Positions 62,506 through 64,000 of a stretch of 64,000 bases of DNA are shown piece after piece (the stretch's first letter is position 1; each line of letters opens with the position of its first letter). Source of the DNA: Methylotetracoccus oryzae (GTDB lineage: Bacteria; Pseudomonadota; Gammaproteobacteria; Methylococcales; Methylococcaceae). Location of the stretch: NCBI RefSeq assembly GCF_006175985.1, contig NZ_SRSH01000006.1, positions 62,001 to 126,000 of the forward strand. The letters are read 5' to 3'. The notes below the pieces were generated by a model. The model was given only the letters and a program-made list of their open reading frames with translations, searched no databases and was not told where the DNA came from. A program made the position numbers and the translations under genes.

Positions 62506-64000
62506 CTACAGGTCGTGGCCGGAGTACGAACCGTTCACCGACTTGTTGCACAACGGGAAGTCGGGAACGATGTTGCCGTGTATCAGTTGTTCCAGCGCCG
62601 GCCAGTTGAACACGCTGGGATCGCGGGGATAGAACCGGGCCACGCGGCCTGTCGCGTCGAGGCGGACATAGCTCATGACCTCGCCGCGCCAGCCCTCGAT
62701 GAGGCCGATGCCCTCGGTGGCGCGGCCGGGCGGCGCGAGATCCGCGAGTACGGGTCCCGGGTGCAGCCGGTCCAGCAACTGTTCGATGACCGCCAGCGAG
62801 GCGTTGATCTCGTCGTAGCGCACATTGAGCCGCGCGGCCACATCGCCCTCCGTCCGGAGGACAGCGGGCACGGTCACTTCGTCGTAAGGGGCATACGGAC
62901 GCTCGCGACGCAGGTCGGTGTCGAAGCCGCTGGCGCGACCGACGTAGCCCAGGCAGCCAAGGTCGCGCGCAGCCTCGAAACTCAGATGCCCGGCGCCCAC
63001 CAGCCTGTCCTGCAACGAGTGATTGGCGTCGAGAATCGGACGGAGTTCGTCGAGTTCGCGCCTCAGGGCCGCGATATGATCCCGCATGGCTCCTGCGTCG
63101 GTTTCAGCCAGATCGTGGGCGACACCGCCGGGCACGACGAGGTCCATCAGCAGCCGATGGCCGAACCAAGCCGCGTTGTCGCGCAGCCATTGTTCTCGCA
63201 ACCGACTGAACTGGTAATTCGCAAAGGGGAAGCCGACGTCGTTGCAGATCGCGCCGATGTCGCCGAGATGGTTCGCGATCCGTTCGCGTTCGGTGAGGAT
63301 GCCCCTCAGACGGAACGCGCGCAGCGGTATCACCTTGCCCAGCGCCTGTTCCATCGCCATGCAGGCGGCCCAGGCGTGGGCGACAGTCGAGTCGCCCGAG
63401 ACGCGGCCGGCGAGGCGTGCGACGCTTTCGGGGTCACGGCCCTCGGCGATCTTCTCGATGCCCTTGTGGACGTAGCCGAGCCGCTCCTCGAGATTCAACA
63501 TCGTCTCGCCGACCGCGAGAAACCGGAAGTGCCCTGGTTCAATGATCCCGGCATGCACGGGCCCGACGGGTATCTCGTAGACCTCGGGCGAGGGGCTGGC
63601 CAGGAACGGGTAATCGGCGTCCGGGGGCGTTGCCGGAGCCGGGTCGCCGGCCGCGGAAAAGGCCTTGCGGAGTGGAAAAGTGTCAGGTGGCCAGGCCTGA
63701 TGCCGAGTCCAGCGGCGCGGGTCCGGATGGCCCTTGAACGTCACGCCGTACAGGTCGGCAGCATGCCGTTCGATGCGGTCCGCTGCGGGGAACGCATGAG
63801 CCTGGGAGGGCAGCGACAGATCCGGCGGTTCCAGGTGGGTGCGTAGCACTAGGAGTCCGCCGTGCTTCATTAACGCAGCATGGGCGCGTAGCTGCCCATT
63901 GCCCAGGTCATCCAGCCACAGCCCGGCCCAGCGAGCCTGACGACGATGCGCTGCGCGGGCCACGCGCTCCCAGTCATGGGAACCGACTTCCCATAGATGC
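62506..64000 (-). CDS. Hydrogenase-4-like large subunit (HyfG/NuoCD fusion) lacking most Ni-Fe ligands, partial
   Basis: The frame is open to the right edge, so the start is missing (upstream codons read ..HLWEVGSHDWERVARAAH). An N-terminal NuoC-like part (RIERHAADLYGVTFKGHPD) is fused to a NuoD/hydrogenase-large part (GPVHAGIIEPGHFRF...EERLGYVHKGIEK). In Ni-Fe group-4 enzymes the site is RxCGxC near the middle and DPCxxC near the end. Here they read GRVSGDSTVAH and DFPLCNKSVNGSYS, so three of four cysteines are replaced. The complex therefore probably does not make or use H2. This is the trait of energy-converting hydrogenase-related (Ehr) complexes, whose physiological reaction is unsettled. 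Confidence 0.88.
   Translation of the reverse strand, partial: HLWEVGSHDWERVARAAHRRQARWAGLWLDDLGNGQLRAHAALMKHGGLLVLRTHLEPPDLSLPSQAHAFPAADRIERHAADLYGVTFKGHPDPRRWTRHQAWPPDTFPLRKAFSAAGDPAPATPPDADYPFLASPSPEVYEIPVGPVHAGIIEPGHFRFLAVGETMLNLEERLGYVHKGIEKIAEGRDPESVARLAGRVSGDSTVAHAWAACMAMEQALGKVIPLRAFRLRGILTERERIANHLGDIGAICNDVGFPFANYQFSRLREQWLRDNAAWFGHRLLMDLVVPGGVAHDLAETDAGAMRDHIAALRRELDELRPILDANHSLQDRLVGAGHLSFEAARDLGCLGYVGRASGFDTDLRRERPYAPYDEVTVPAVLRTEGDVAARLNVRYDEINASLAVIEQLLDRLHPGPVLADLAPPGRATEGIGLIEGWRGEVMSYVRLDATGRVARFYPRDPSVFNWPALEQLIHGNIVPDFPLCNKSVNGSYSGHDL

Noticed and set aside
1..64000. tRNA, rRNA and CRISPR features
   Set aside because: I looked for T-loop GGTTCRANYCC-like motifs and regularly spaced direct repeats in the intergenic regions and saw none convincing.

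Overview
The window is high-GC chromosomal DNA, most likely from a gammaproteobacterium. HflD, oligoribonuclease (Orn), ecotin, an rsgA / M48 peptidase / orn neighbourhood and YbdD/YjiX-type proteins all point that way. The sequence does not identify a genus. A group-4 hydrogenase-like complex, a MauG-like dihaem cytochrome and assimilatory sulfate reduction suggest a free-living environmental organism. I saw no rRNA, tRNA, CRISPR array, intact insertion sequence or prophage.

Layout. 1-494: start of a regulator that runs off the left edge. 0.9-2.9 kb: secreted copper amine oxidase ending in a strong intrinsic terminator. 3.2-6.9 kb: a small accessory island with a decayed higBA toxin-antitoxin locus, two direct copies of a ~122-bp element bracketing an orphan membrane-protein gene, orphan small genes and a third half copy of the element. 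6.9-15.2 kb: acyl-CoA synthetase, TauE-type permease, a cNMP-sensing histidine kinase, a periplasmic DJ-1/PfpI protein, a methyltransferase, a truncated SOUL gene and a glutathione S-transferase. 15.6-25 kb: secreted Ig-like protein, ecotin, a SIR2-like protein, three small exported proteins divergent from a tandem pair of Crp/Fnr regulators, an aldo/keto reductase, a seven-blade FG-GAP protein and a small Lys/His-rich exported protein. 25.4-32.8 kb: cysH, a LMW phosphatase, a Nudix hydrolase, gcvP, a GH57 enzyme and a SemiSWEET. 33-40 kb: a MASE1-PAS-GGDEF-EAL protein and a 1372-residue envelope protein. 40-44.3 kb: a MauG/CcpA-like dihaem protein downstream of two paralogous secreted proteins. 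44.8-58.8 kb: housekeeping and stress genes (rsgA, M48 protease, orn, a MacAB-type exporter, ybdD-like, pterin dehydratase, hflD, MazG-like, phosphoesterase, CarS-like, archease, rtcB, Hsp20). 59-64 kb: a sigma-54 two-component pair downstream of a hydrogenase-4-like operon that leaves the window.

The most notable groups are: (i) the dihaem enzyme with its two secreted four-cysteine, Trp-containing neighbours, which share a conserved upstream element; (ii) the hydrogenase-like large subunit in which most Ni-Fe cysteine ligands are replaced, as in energy-converting hydrogenase-related (Ehr) complexes; (iii) the repeat-bracketed cassette next to a dead toxin-antitoxin locus; and (iv) the paired Crp-like regulators facing small secreted coiled-coil proteins. 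Starts were revised from the longest open frame wherever a Shine-Dalgarno sequence or signal peptide decided the matter.
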